Assembly: GCA_038062295.1 (NCBI GenBank)
Contig: JBBTXL010000031.1
Span: 1 to 8,084, forward strand
Source: JBBTXL01 sp038062295
Lineage (GTDB): Bacteria; Patescibacteriota; Minisyncoccia; GWC2-36-17; WO2-46-25
Length of the DNA: 8,084 bases
Direction: 5' to 3'
Shown piece by piece: positions 1 to 5,645 of the stretch; within the stretch, counting starts at the first letter, position 1, and every line of letters begins with the position of its first letter. The notes beneath the pieces were generated by a model that had not been told where the DNA came from, searched no databases, and saw only the letters and a list, made by a program, of their open reading frames with translations. The translations under genes were made by a program, and so were the position numbers.

Positions 1-605
1 TATTCCGTTGCGCGTACTGCCATAACCCGGAGCTACTGGGCGCCAACGACAACACCGTGCACGAGGAGGAGATACTTAGCTATCTTCGAGCCCGGCGTGG
101 TTTTCTGGACGGCGTGGTCATCACCGGCGGCGAGCCGACCATTCACCGCGACCTGCCGGAATTTATTGCGAAGATCAAAGCGCTCGGGCTCTTGGTCAAG
201 CTGGACACCAACGGCGTGAACCCCGCCATGGTTGCGCGGCTCATTGCGCGCACGCTCGTTGACTATGTCGCCATGGACCTCAAACATGTGTGGGAACGAT
301 ACAATACCATCGCGCGCGTCAAAAAAACGGAATATGCCGAGAACCCGAAAAAAACATTCGCCATCATCCAGTCGTCCGGCATTGACCACGAATTCCGCAC
401 CACCGTGCTTCCCGGCGCGCATACGGAGGAAGACCTTACCACCATGGCGGGGTACTTAAAAGATGGCGAGAAGTATTACCTGCAAAACATTCGCTATGAA
501 AAAACACTGGAACGCAACTTGGATACAGGGCTGCTGTTTGACGTGTCGGATATAATACATAACCTCCGCATGCGCTTTCCAAACGTGGCGATAGCGGAGC
601 GGTAG
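1..605 (+). CDS. nrdG: Anaerobic ribonucleoside-triphosphate reductase activating protein (radical SAM), 5' truncated
   Basis: This is the C-terminal part of a radical SAM activase; its start lies before the window and the reading frame begins at base 3. The first visible residues FRCAYCHNPELL carry two of the three cysteines of the CxxxCxxC cluster motif; the first cysteine would lie two residues before the window-encoded Phe. Downstream are the SAM-binding segment VVITGGEPT, then VKLDTNG and VDYVAMDLK, and EFRTTVLPGAHTEEDL, all typical of the NrdG2-type activase (TIGR02495-like). Such enzymes use a [4Fe-4S] cluster and S-adenosylmethionine to install the glycyl radical on class III reductase NrdD in the cytoplasm. 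Perhaps 25-30 N-terminal residues are missing. nrdD is not in the window and may lie upstream. The stop TAG at 603-605 is followed within 30 bp by nirK, with no terminator seen between. The family call is confident; the exact partner is inferred. Confidence 0.9.
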   Translation, partial: FRCAYCHNPELLGANDNTVHEEEILSYLRARRGFLDGVVITGGEPTIHRDLPEFIAKIKALGLLVKLDTNGVNPAMVARLIARTLVDYVAMDLKHVWERYNTIARVKKTEYAENPKKTFAIIQSSGIDHEFRTTVLPGAHTEEDLTTMAGYLKDGEKYYLQNIRYEKTLERNLDTGLLFDVSDIIHNLRMRFPNVAIAER

Positions 606-614
606 TTATTACTG

Positions 615-620
615 TATAAT
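615..620 (+). promoter_or_regulatory. -10 element for nirK (near-leaderless start)
   Basis: A perfect TATAAT lies 12 bases before the nirK ATG at 633. A transcript starting about 7 bases after it would have a leader of only about 6 bases. No Shine-Dalgarno sequence is visible before this ATG, which fits a leaderless or near-leaderless mRNA. No good -35 hexamer is seen at the usual distance, where the nrdG coding end lies. Confidence 0.45.
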
Positions 621-632
621 AAGCATAAAAAT

Positions 633-1796
633 ATGAAACAACTTTGGATCATGGTAGGTGGTATCGCGCTTGTGGTGGTGGGCGGCATCACCTACTATTC
701 TGTACGCGGAATTCCATCCGGCACAAACATGTTGCCCGCACAAGCGGTAACGGTAGCAGACATCAGCCGCCGCGCGAGCGATATCCCGCCACCGATCACC
801 AGGACGGAAAACAAAACAGTAACCATTGACCTTGAAACGAGAGAGGTGGTTGCGGAGATTGCACCCGGCGTCACATACGAATACTGGACCTACAACGGTA
901 CGGTGCCGGGGCCATTCATCCGCGTCAAAGAGGGAGATACGGTAGAGATCCGGCTGCATCATGATCATGGCGATCATCAGAGTAACACGGACCAAAACCA
1001 TTCATTGGCTGTGGATGCTTTTCCCATCAGTGTTGCACGAGCGAACGGCACTCACGAAACAATGGATCCCCACAGTGCCGGGGCCGGGGAACACGAACAA
1101 GCAGGGCACGCCGCGCACTCCATTGACTTGCATGCGGTGGAAGGGCCCGGCGGCGGCGCGACGCTGACGCAAACCCCGCCTGGAGAAATGCATGCGTTTC
1201 AGTTCAAGGCAACTCGGCCAGGTATTTATGTGTATCACTGTGCAAGTCCTCATATTCCAACCCATGTGGCAAACGGCATGTACGGTTTGATTCTGGTGGA
1301 ACCGAAAGATGGTTTGCCGAAAGTTGACCATGAATACTATGTGATGCAGGGAGAACTCTACACAAAAGGGACATTCGGGGAAAAGGGCCACCAAGAATTC
1401 AGCTTAGAAAAACTGCAGGCGGAACGCCCCGGGTACTTTGTGTTCAATGGCAGAGTCGGCGCCTTGACCGGCGGGGGCGCGCTCACATCAAACGTTGGCG
1501 AAACCATCCGCGTCTTTTTCGGTGTCGGGCCGCATATCGCGTCAAACTTTCATATCATCGGAGGAATCCTTGACAAGCTGTATCCCGAGGGAGACATTCT
1601 CTCGCCGCCGCATCGGAACGTCCAAACCACCGTGGTTCCGCCCGGCGGCGCGATGATGACCGAGTTCACGTTGGAAGTCCCGGGGAAATATCTTTTGGTT
1701 GACCACAGTCTTTCCCGGGCAATTGATAAAGGTGCGCTTGGCGAGATCATTGTTGAGGGTCCCAACCAACCGGATATCTTCAAAAAGGTAGAATAA
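633..1796 (+). CDS. nirK: Copper-containing nitrite reductase (AniA/NirK family) with a His-rich insertion
   Basis: The 387-residue protein reduces nitrite to nitric oxide. Residues 5-24 form one hydrophobic segment acting as a signal/anchor; no lipobox cysteine is present, unlike Neisseria AniA. Two cupredoxin domains follow. Type 1 copper ligands by motif are H162, C203, H211 and M216; type 2 ligands are H167, H202 and H358; catalytic Asp and His are D165 and H307. The segments TRPGIYVYHCASPH, ANGMYGLILVEPKDGLPKVD, FNGRVGALTG, NFHIIGG and LVDHSLSRAIDKGALG follow AniA closely. Residues 109-161, between VEIRL and the first copper His, are about 44 residues longer than in AniA and hold nine His plus acidic residues. 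The electron donor is not evident nearby. The start is the ATG just after a TATAAT box, without Shine-Dalgarno. A general multicopper oxidase is less likely because the full nitrite-reductase residue set is present. Confidence 0.93.
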   Translation: MKQLWIMVGGIALVVVGGITYYSVRGIPSGTNMLPAQAVTVADISRRASDIPPPITRTENKTVTIDLETREVVAEIAPGVTYEYWTYNGTVPGPFIRVKEGDTVEIRLHHDHGDHQSNTDQNHSLAVDAFPISVARANGTHETMDPHSAGAGEHEQAGHAAHSIDLHAVEGPGGGATLTQTPPGEMHAFQFKATRPGIYVYHCASPHIPTHVANGMYGLILVEPKDGLPKVDHEYYVMQGELYTKGTFGEKGHQEFSLEKLQAERPGYFVFNGRVGALTGGGALTSNVGETIRVFFGVGPHIASNFHIIGGILDKLYPEGDILSPPHRNVQTTVVPPGGAMMTEFTLEVPGKYLLVDHSLSRAIDKGALGEIIVEGPNQPDIFKKVE

Positions 1797-1803
1797 TACG
1801 CAA

Positions 1804-1837
1804 AAAAACCGTTCCGATGTACATCGGAACGGTTTTT
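1804..1837. terminator. Bidirectional intrinsic terminator between nirK and ndk
   Basis: A perfect 24-base palindrome (arms 1809-1820 and 1821-1832, each based on CCGTTCCGATGT and its complement) is flanked by an A-run on the left (1802-1808) and a T-run on the right (1833-1837). It lies between the convergent stop codons at 1796 and 1846, so it can end transcription of both genes. Confidence 0.88.
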
Positions 1838-1845
1838 GTTATTGT

Positions 1846-2355
1846 TTATTCGTGCAAGGTCAGTTTTGTGTAAGCCGGTGTATGTTCCACCAGCTCTTCC
1901 GGTTTGAACCATACGCCAATCTCCGTTTCTGCCTCTGCGGGGGTCGCGGACGCATGAATGAGATTGAAAATGCCGATGTTTTTCCTGTCGGCGGATGCAA
2001 AGGACATGTGGGTATAATCGCCGCGGATTGTGCCGGGAGCGGCAGCTTTCGGTTCCGTTGCGCCGACCATCTTGCGCGTGACTTCCACCGCATCTATGCC
2101 TTCAAGCACCAACGCGACGATGGGCCCCGACGTGATCATGTCGATCATCATCCGGCGTACATGCTCGCCGCGCCGCTGCGCGAGTTCTTCCGTGTAGTGC
2201 CGTGCCGCCGTATCCTTTTCGGATACCAACAGTTTCATGCCAATCATTTTAAATCCCACCCGCTCAAAGCGCGTGACGATCTCCCCCACAATACCGCGCT
2301 CCAGCGCGTCGGGTTTTAAAATGATCAATGTTCGCTCCGTGTGTTTTTCCTGCAT
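1846..2355 (-). CDS. ndk: Nucleoside diphosphate kinase
   Basis: A 169-residue cytoplasmic enzyme that transfers the gamma-phosphate between nucleoside triphosphates and diphosphates through a phosphohistidine. TLIILKPDALERGIVGEI (9-26), SGPIVALVLEG (76-86), VGATEPKAAAPGTIRGD (97-113) and NLIHASATPAEAETEIGVWF (131-150) mark the family; H134 is the phosphorylated His. The usual NxxHGSDS segment is here NLIHASAT, so the Gly/Ser pattern is diverged. The protein is somewhat longer than the usual 140-155 residues, with extra residues around 60-70 and 113-127 and a longer C-terminus. The ATG at 2355 is chosen because AAAGGAGG stands at ideal distance before it and the family homology starts right after it; in-frame upstream starts would add 21 unrelated residues and lack a ribosome-binding site. 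It has its own promoter and shares its terminator with nirK. Confidence 0.93.
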   Translation of the reverse strand: MQEKHTERTLIILKPDALERGIVGEIVTRFERVGFKMIGMKLLVSEKDTAARHYTEELAQRRGEHVRRMMIDMITSGPIVALVLEGIDAVEVTRKMVGATEPKAAAPGTIRGDYTHMSFASADRKNIGIFNLIHASATPAEAETEIGVWFKPEELVEHTPAYTKLTLHE

Positions 2356-2418
2356 GGTGCCTCCTTTTTGTTGTACAGCAACCGATGCGCCCTGCGCAGT
2401 CTTTGACATATGGCACAC

Positions 2419-2447
2419 AATATATCATAGAAATAAAAAATGTGCAA
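2419..2447 (-). promoter_or_regulatory. Promoter of ndk (extended -10)
   Basis: On the minus strand TTGCAC (2447-2442) is followed after 17 bases by TATATT (2424-2419), preceded by TGA, giving an extended -10 (TGn). The -35 matches only the TTG core. The start site would be near 2412, leaving a leader of about 57 bases with a strong Shine-Dalgarno before the ATG at 2355. Confidence 0.5.
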
Positions 2448-2496
2448 CTGCATACGGAGACACCCCTTCCATTTTCGCCTCTTGCCGAGCCGCAAC

Positions 2497-2517
2497 GCCT
2501 GCCTGCCGCAGGTAGGC
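2497..2517. repeat. 21-base GC-rich palindrome
   Basis: GCCTGCCTGC pairs with GCAGGTAGGC around a central C, with one G-T mismatch. Short palindromes of this CCTGCC/GGCAGG type are a frequent kind of dispersed intergenic element; only one copy is seen in this window. Confidence 0.55.
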
Positions 2518-2673
2518 GATTTTCGCGAGCGGCCTCCGTACCATAATCGTGGGGCCCCCGGAGGAGGGAGATTTGGACGGAGGTTAAGCGAGCCCCGCAC
2601 CAAGAACTTCCAGCACCAAGATGTTGAGTGGCAATCTGGTTTGCATTATTGTATCGGAACCATTCTGCGAAGT

Positions 2674-2703
2674 CCCGTACCGAACCGCAGGTTCTGGTAC
2701 GGG
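2674..2703. repeat. Long hairpin (13-bp stem, GCA loop, one bulge)
   Basis: CCCGTACC (2674-2681) plus GAACC (2682-2686) pair with GGTTC (2690-2694) and GGTACGGG (2696-2703), leaving a 3-base loop and one unpaired T at 2695. It lies about 60 bases downstream of the ComEC second-frame stop. Neither strand has a T-run after the stem, so it is not a standard intrinsic terminator; it could be a repeat element or an RNA 3'-end structure. Confidence 0.6.
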
Positions 2704-2764
2704 GCGAGCGTGAAAATCACTGCGGCGAGGCCGAGAAGAAAATGGGGGGTGTCGCAGTCTTCAC

Positions 2765-3673
2765 TCACCGCAATGTTTGCACACCAATCTCCCCGCTTTT
2801 TTTAATGATAACTTTTATACGGCCATTCGTGTCGGTGCGGTACACCGAAACATCTTTTAACCGTTCCAGCAGTTCTTTATGCGGATGACCATAACGGTTT
2901 TCCTTACCCGCGGAGATAATCGCAATACCAGGTGTTACATGTTCCAAAAACAATGCGCTCGTTGAAAACCGTGAGCCGTGATGGTTGACTTTCAGCACGT
3001 CGGCATCAATATTTTCCTCCGCGTTGATAAGCGCCACTTCTTCCTCCATTTCGGCGTCCCCCATACTCAAAATTTTCTTGCCGGCAAATGATACGACAAC
3101 GGCAACGGACGTATCGTTCACATCGCCAGGAAAATCCTTGCCCGCCCAGTCGTCAAACGGATACAGAATTTCCATCACCGCACCATCGCCAAACTGAACT
3201 TTTTGCCCCACGCGCGCATACACGACCGGAATGCGTTTCTCCGCAACGACGCGCTTAAACTCCTCATATGATCTGGTGGAATAGTTCACGCCGGTCATGA
3301 TGACGACACCGACCCTGTACCGCTTAAGCACCTCTACAAGCCCAAACAGATGATCCTCCTGCGGATGCGTCAGCACGACCACATCAATACTTTTATCAAA
3401 CAGCGGCATGACACCAGAAAGTTCCGACAGAACACCCGTGCCCGGACCGCCATCGATCAAAACCTGATGACGCGACGGGGTTTCTATATATAATGAATCC
3501 CCTTGCCCGACATCAAGCGCAAAAAAGGCAAGGGTGTTCTGCGGGAGACCGACAACGACCAGCACCCATACTGCCGCCGCAGAAACGACGAGGAGTATCA
3601 CCCACCGCGCCTTCCGCGATGCAAAAGTTTCAAAAAGCCACTGCCGCATAGGAAAGTTGCGCAAAATATTCAA
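2765..3673 (-). CDS. ComEC C-terminal part: metallo-beta-lactamase-fold domain in a separate frame
   Basis: 302 residues if read from a TTG at 3673, or from ATG 3649; neither start has a visible Shine-Dalgarno sequence. Residues 24-42 form a membrane helix, followed by FFALDVGQGDSLYIET (50-64), VLIDGGPG (71-78), THPQEDH (102-108), NDTS (186-189), SMGDAE (203-208), VNHHGS (229-234) and NRYGHPH (259-265). These are the signatures of the ComEC/Rec2 metallo-beta-lactamase domain, thought to process DNA at the uptake channel. In the HxHxDH motif the second His is Gln (HPQEDH), a position often not His in ComEC. The frame overlaps the upstream ComEC frame by 44 bases and is +1 relative to it; a single +1 shift at 3630-3636 would give one 743-residue ComEC. 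It may therefore be a real split gene, a frameshifted gene, or a sequencing error. Confidence 0.85.
   Translation of the reverse strand: MNILRNFPMRQWLFETFASRKARWVILLVVSAAAVWVLVVVGLPQNTLAFFALDVGQGDSLYIETPSRHQVLIDGGPGTGVLSELSGVMPLFDKSIDVVVLTHPQEDHLFGLVEVLKRYRVGVVIMTGVNYSTRSYEEFKRVVAEKRIPVVYARVGQKVQFGDGAVMEILYPFDDWAGKDFPGDVNDTSVAVVVSFAGKKILSMGDAEMEEEVALINAEENIDADVLKVNHHGSRFSTSALFLEHVTPGIAIISAGKENRYGHPHKELLERLKDVSVYRTDTNGRIKVIIKKSGEIGVQTLR
3630..3636 (-). other. Possible +1 frameshift or indel site in comEC
   Basis: The first ComEC frame ends GCT TTT TGA. A +1 slip of the Phe codon on the T5 run lets reading continue as TTT GAA, directly into residue E15 of the metallo-beta-lactamase frame. The site resembles the prfB type of +1 site (slippery codon followed by TGA), but no Shine-Dalgarno-like stimulator is seen just upstream. 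A one-base error in the T5 run would look the same. Confidence 0.4.
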
Positions 3674-4997
3674 TAAGAGAAAGCTGGTACGCCGTCACGA
3701 GCCACAACGGGTATGCGCATAGCTGCGCAAGACCGGCCGACACAAACCCCGTAACGCCGACCGCAAAGCCAAACAACATCGCAAGCGGGATGAGCGGCAG
3801 CACGAGCACATTCACCAATGGTGCAACAATCGAAAATTGGTGGAAAGAGACAAGTACCAGCGGCAAGACCGCCGCCTGCGCGGAGATCGTCGAGATGAAC
3901 GACTCTTTCAATTTTAAAAACTCGGGAATGCGCGTCAGACGCCGTTCAAGAATGGGCGCCAGGTACGCAAGCCCGAGCACCGCGCAGAATGAAAGCTGGA
4001 AGCCGATATCGTCAACCAGAATGCGCGGATTCCACACGACCATAACGAACGCCGCAAACACCAAAATATTCAGCACGCCGCGCTGCCGCCCAAACTGCCG
4101 GGCAAGCAGCAGCGCGCATCCCATCACCGCCGCACGCACCACCGACGAAGACGCTCCCGTCATAACGACAAAAACGGCAATAACAAAAAACGTCGTGAAA
4201 AGCACCAAGCGGCGGGAGACAACAAAAGCGGACAGCAGCAACACAACGAACACAATGACCACCGTGATGTTGTACCCCGACAGCGCCGTTACATGCGACA
4301 TACCGGTTGCGATAAACGCATCTTTGAGTTTCTGCGGCATTTCGGTATCGTCCCCCAGTAAAATGCCGTTCACGAACGCGGAATGCGGAAACGCGAGCGC
4401 ATTATTGAGATGCTCGGCAAAACGATGTTTGAGCGCATACAAGCCGCGAAAGACTCCCCTTCCCTCTGTGAGAAGTTCCACATCCGCGAACGGTACCGTA
4501 AAATATATGTCGTCTTTCGCAAGATAGCCGACGTAATCAAATTCACTAAAGTTTTCCGGCTCCCGCAGCGTGCCGCGCACCCGCACCGTATCGCCATACG
4601 CAAATGCCGGGTAGCGCTTCGCCGTCACCAGCACCTGCTCGCGTGGTGCCTCTGGAAACACCACCACCAGTCGCTGGGTACTTTCCCGCGTCTGCGGATC
4701 CACTTCAACGAGCGCCTCTGTATCAACGCTCTGCCCAACCAGTGGCGCGAGCTTTTTAAGCTCATGCGGTTCAAACTGCGCGTACCACCACGCGCCAACA
4801 AAAACAGTGGCGCACAAAAGCACGACAATGCGCACCGTGCGCTCACGCCAAAAACTTGCCGTTACGATTGTGAGCATTCCCAACCCAAACAACACAAAAA
4901 AGTTATCAAAATATACCAGCGACCGTACAAAAACGCCGCCGATGAAGGCGAGCATGAAGTAAAGAAAGATCTTTGACGGAGACTTGAAATACTCCAC
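3630..4997 (-). CDS. comEC: ComEC/Rec2 family DNA-uptake membrane protein (N-terminal and competence domains)
   Basis: 455 residues forming the membrane channel of natural transformation. Residues 11-72 hold two or three membrane segments, 85-175 a soluble beta-rich region (DUF4131/OB-like), and from 208 the competence domain begins: NGILLGDDTEMPQKLKDAF, then TGMSHVTALSGYNITVVIVF (231-250), where most bacteria have SGLH. Further features are GASSSVVRAAVMG (281-293), DDIGFQLSFCAVLGLAYLAP (329-348) and a hydrophobic block from 374 to 440. The C-terminal metallo-beta-lactamase domain of full-length ComEC is encoded in the next, overlapping frame. The GTG start at 4997 is used because the N-terminal membrane segment follows directly; no Shine-Dalgarno is seen and AT-rich DNA lies just upstream, so the mRNA may have a very short leader. 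The other competence genes are not in the window. Confidence 0.92.
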   Translation of the reverse strand: MEYFKSPSKIFLYFMLAFIGGVFVRSLVYFDNFFVLFGLGMLTIVTASFWRERTVRIVVLLCATVFVGAWWYAQFEPHELKKLAPLVGQSVDTEALVEVDPQTRESTQRLVVVFPEAPREQVLVTAKRYPAFAYGDTVRVRGTLREPENFSEFDYVGYLAKDDIYFTVPFADVELLTEGRGVFRGLYALKHRFAEHLNNALAFPHSAFVNGILLGDDTEMPQKLKDAFIATGMSHVTALSGYNITVVIVFVVLLLSAFVVSRRLVLFTTFFVIAVFVVMTGASSSVVRAAVMGCALLLARQFGRQRGVLNILVFAAFVMVVWNPRILVDDIGFQLSFCAVLGLAYLAPILERRLTRIPEFLKLKESFISTISAQAAVLPLVLVSFHQFSIVAPLVNVLVLPLIPLAMLFGFAVGVTGFVSAGLAQLCAYPLWLVTAYQLSLIEYFAQLSYAAVAF

Positions 4998-5011
4998 AAA
5001 TATGCTACATT
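4984..5011 (+). promoter_or_regulatory. Promoter of the 5087 gene, overlapping the comEC start
   Basis: TTGAAA (4984-4989), a 16-base spacer, then TACATT (5006-5011) preceded by TGC, an extended -10. The start would be near 5018, giving a leader of about 70 bases. The -35 lies inside the first codons of the divergent comEC gene, so the two promoters share the same DNA. Confidence 0.45.
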
Positions 5012-5086
5012 ATGAATAGATAAAGAATGCTAACTGCAGTTTAACAAACAAATACCGCTCGTTCCAGAGAAAGGAGGGGAAAACAT

Positions 5087-5500
5087 ATGGCCGAAGCGCT
5101 TCAAGTGTTTATGGGCAACACTGCTGAGAAAGTGTGTGGGGATGTCGTGGAACTATTTTTTGCAGACCCGAACCTTGAACAAAAAGGGGCTATTACCGAG
5201 GAAGCGTTCATTCGTGCGCTCAGAGAACTTATAAACGAAGGGAAGATCTTTGGGTTCATGAAGGATGACTTAAGCGGACAGGATTTCATCATCATAACCC
5301 TCAGGAGGTCACTCGTGCCCTTTGAAGCAAAGACCTCGTATTTCGGGAAGTTCCTGCACGAGATCATCCATGAGAACCCGGTCTGTGTGGTCTGTCACCA
5401 GATACTGCGCCCAACAGAAAGACAAATGCGGCGGCTGGTCAGTAAAGCAAAAACGGTTGTAACTGACCTGCTCATCTTGGAAGGAGAACTTGCGGCATGA
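5087..5500 (+). CDS. Uncharacterised 137-residue protein with a CxxCH motif
   Basis: No family is recognised. The ATG at 5087 follows a strong Shine-Dalgarno (AAAGGAGGGG) and the gene has its own promoter and terminator, so it is very probably a real gene. The protein looks soluble: there is no signal peptide or membrane helix. Residues 36-70 (helical ITEEAFIRALRELINEGKI, then a short strand-like FIIITLRR) could form a winged-helix-like unit; this is a guess from pattern only. Residues 100-104 read CVVCH, a CxxCH motif, in PVCVVCHQIL. CxxCH binds haem in exported c-type cytochromes, but without an export signal a metal (zinc) site or chance is more likely. The C-terminal third (109-124) is basic. 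The gene stands alone between comEC and the deoxyribosyltransferase-like gene, and neither neighbour suggests a role. Confidence 0.8.
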   Translation: MAEALQVFMGNTAEKVCGDVVELFFADPNLEQKGAITEEAFIRALRELINEGKIFGFMKDDLSGQDFIIITLRRSLVPFEAKTSYFGKFLHEIIHENPVCVVCHQILRPTERQMRRLVSKAKTVVTDLLILEGELAA

Positions 5501-5521
5501 CACATCGTGTACATTCGTTAT

Positions 5522-5554
5522 AAAACGCCCTGATACATTGTATCGGGGCGTTTT
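5522..5554 (+). terminator. Intrinsic terminator after the 5087 gene
   Basis: A 15-bp stem (5522-5536 with 5540-5554, one T-G pair) built on AAAACGCCC and GGGCGTTTT around a 3-base ATT loop, ending in TTTT. It starts 21 bases after the stop codon and precedes the next promoter. Confidence 0.85.
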
Positions 5555-5568
5555 GCGTTCACATCCGG

Positions 5569-5597
5569 TTGACACTGCCCGGAAATTCTGCTACACA
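5569..5597 (+). promoter_or_regulatory. Promoter of the 5646 gene
   Basis: A perfect -35 TTGACA (5569-5574), a 17-base spacer, then TACACA (5592-5597) with TGC before it (extended -10). The start site is predicted near 5604, about 42 bases before the ATG. A second TTGACA at 5612-5617 has no -10 at the right distance. Confidence 0.6.
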
Positions 5598-5608
5598 AAG
5601 CGTGTAGC
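5590..5608. promoter_or_regulatory. Operator-like palindrome over the -10 and start site
   Basis: GCTACAC (5590-5596) and GTGTAGC (5602-5608) form a perfect 7-bp inverted repeat with a 5-base spacer. It covers the -10 element and the predicted transcription start, a common place for a repressor operator. It could also be a hairpin at the 5' end of the mRNA. No regulator gene is adjacent. Confidence 0.35.
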
Positions 5609-5623
5609 TCGTTGACAATCTTT

Positions 5624-5639
5624 CCTTTTTTTAGAAAGG
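5624..5639 (+). promoter_or_regulatory. Short hairpin that could mask the ribosome-binding site
   Basis: CCTTT (5624-5628) can pair with AAAGG (5635-5639), the core of the Shine-Dalgarno sequence before the ATG at 5646, with a 6-base loop. The stem is weak, and the pairing may simply reflect the purine/pyrimidine-rich sequence. Confidence 0.25.
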
Positions 5640-5645
5640 AGAAAC

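Larger units (their letters stand above)
2448..2764. other. Gene-free, GC-rich structured intergenic region
   Basis: This stretch of about 317 bp lies between the ndk promoter and the 3' end of the ComEC metallo-beta-lactamase frame. Open frames cross it, but none has a ribosome-binding site, a recognisable domain or a sensible start. It is rich in inverted repeats: a 21-base palindrome (2497-2517), CCTCCGT (2533-2539) able to pair with ACGGAGG (2577-2583) or, as CCTCCG, with CGGAGG (2559-2564), a 13-bp hairpin (2674-2703), and ACTGCG (2729-2734) facing CGCAGT (2753-2758). The hexamer GCGAGC occurs three times (2525, 2588, 2704). It may be a noncoding RNA, a dispersed intergenic repeat, or a decayed region; the sequence alone does not decide. 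No tRNA or other standard RNA was recognised. Confidence 0.5.

Noticed and set aside
2549..2602. tRNA-like acceptor stem: GTGGGGC pairing with GCCCCGC followed by ACCA.
   Set aside because: The span is only 54 bases and has no D-arm, anticodon arm or GGTTC-type T-loop, so it is not a tRNA gene.
2440..2805. Open frames crossing the ndk-comEC intergenic region on both strands.
   Set aside because: They have no ribosome-binding site, no recognisable domain, run into neighbouring genes on the opposite strand, and are explained by GC-rich sequence.
3790..4527. Long plus-strand open frame (245 codons) opposite comEC, and similar antisense frames over nirK, ndk and the peptidase.
   Set aside because: Composition is low-complexity (Ser/Thr/Ala-rich), there is no ribosome-binding site, and the opposite strand clearly encodes ComEC. 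These are shadow frames.
5384..5398. c-type cytochrome reading of the CVVCH motif in the 5087 gene product, as electron donor for NirK.
   Set aside because: There is no signal peptide or membrane anchor, so haem attachment outside the membrane is unlikely, and no cytochrome fold features are visible.
5612..5617. Second perfect TTGACA before the 5646 gene as a further promoter.
   Set aside because: At 16-18 bases downstream lies the Shine-Dalgarno sequence, not a -10 element.
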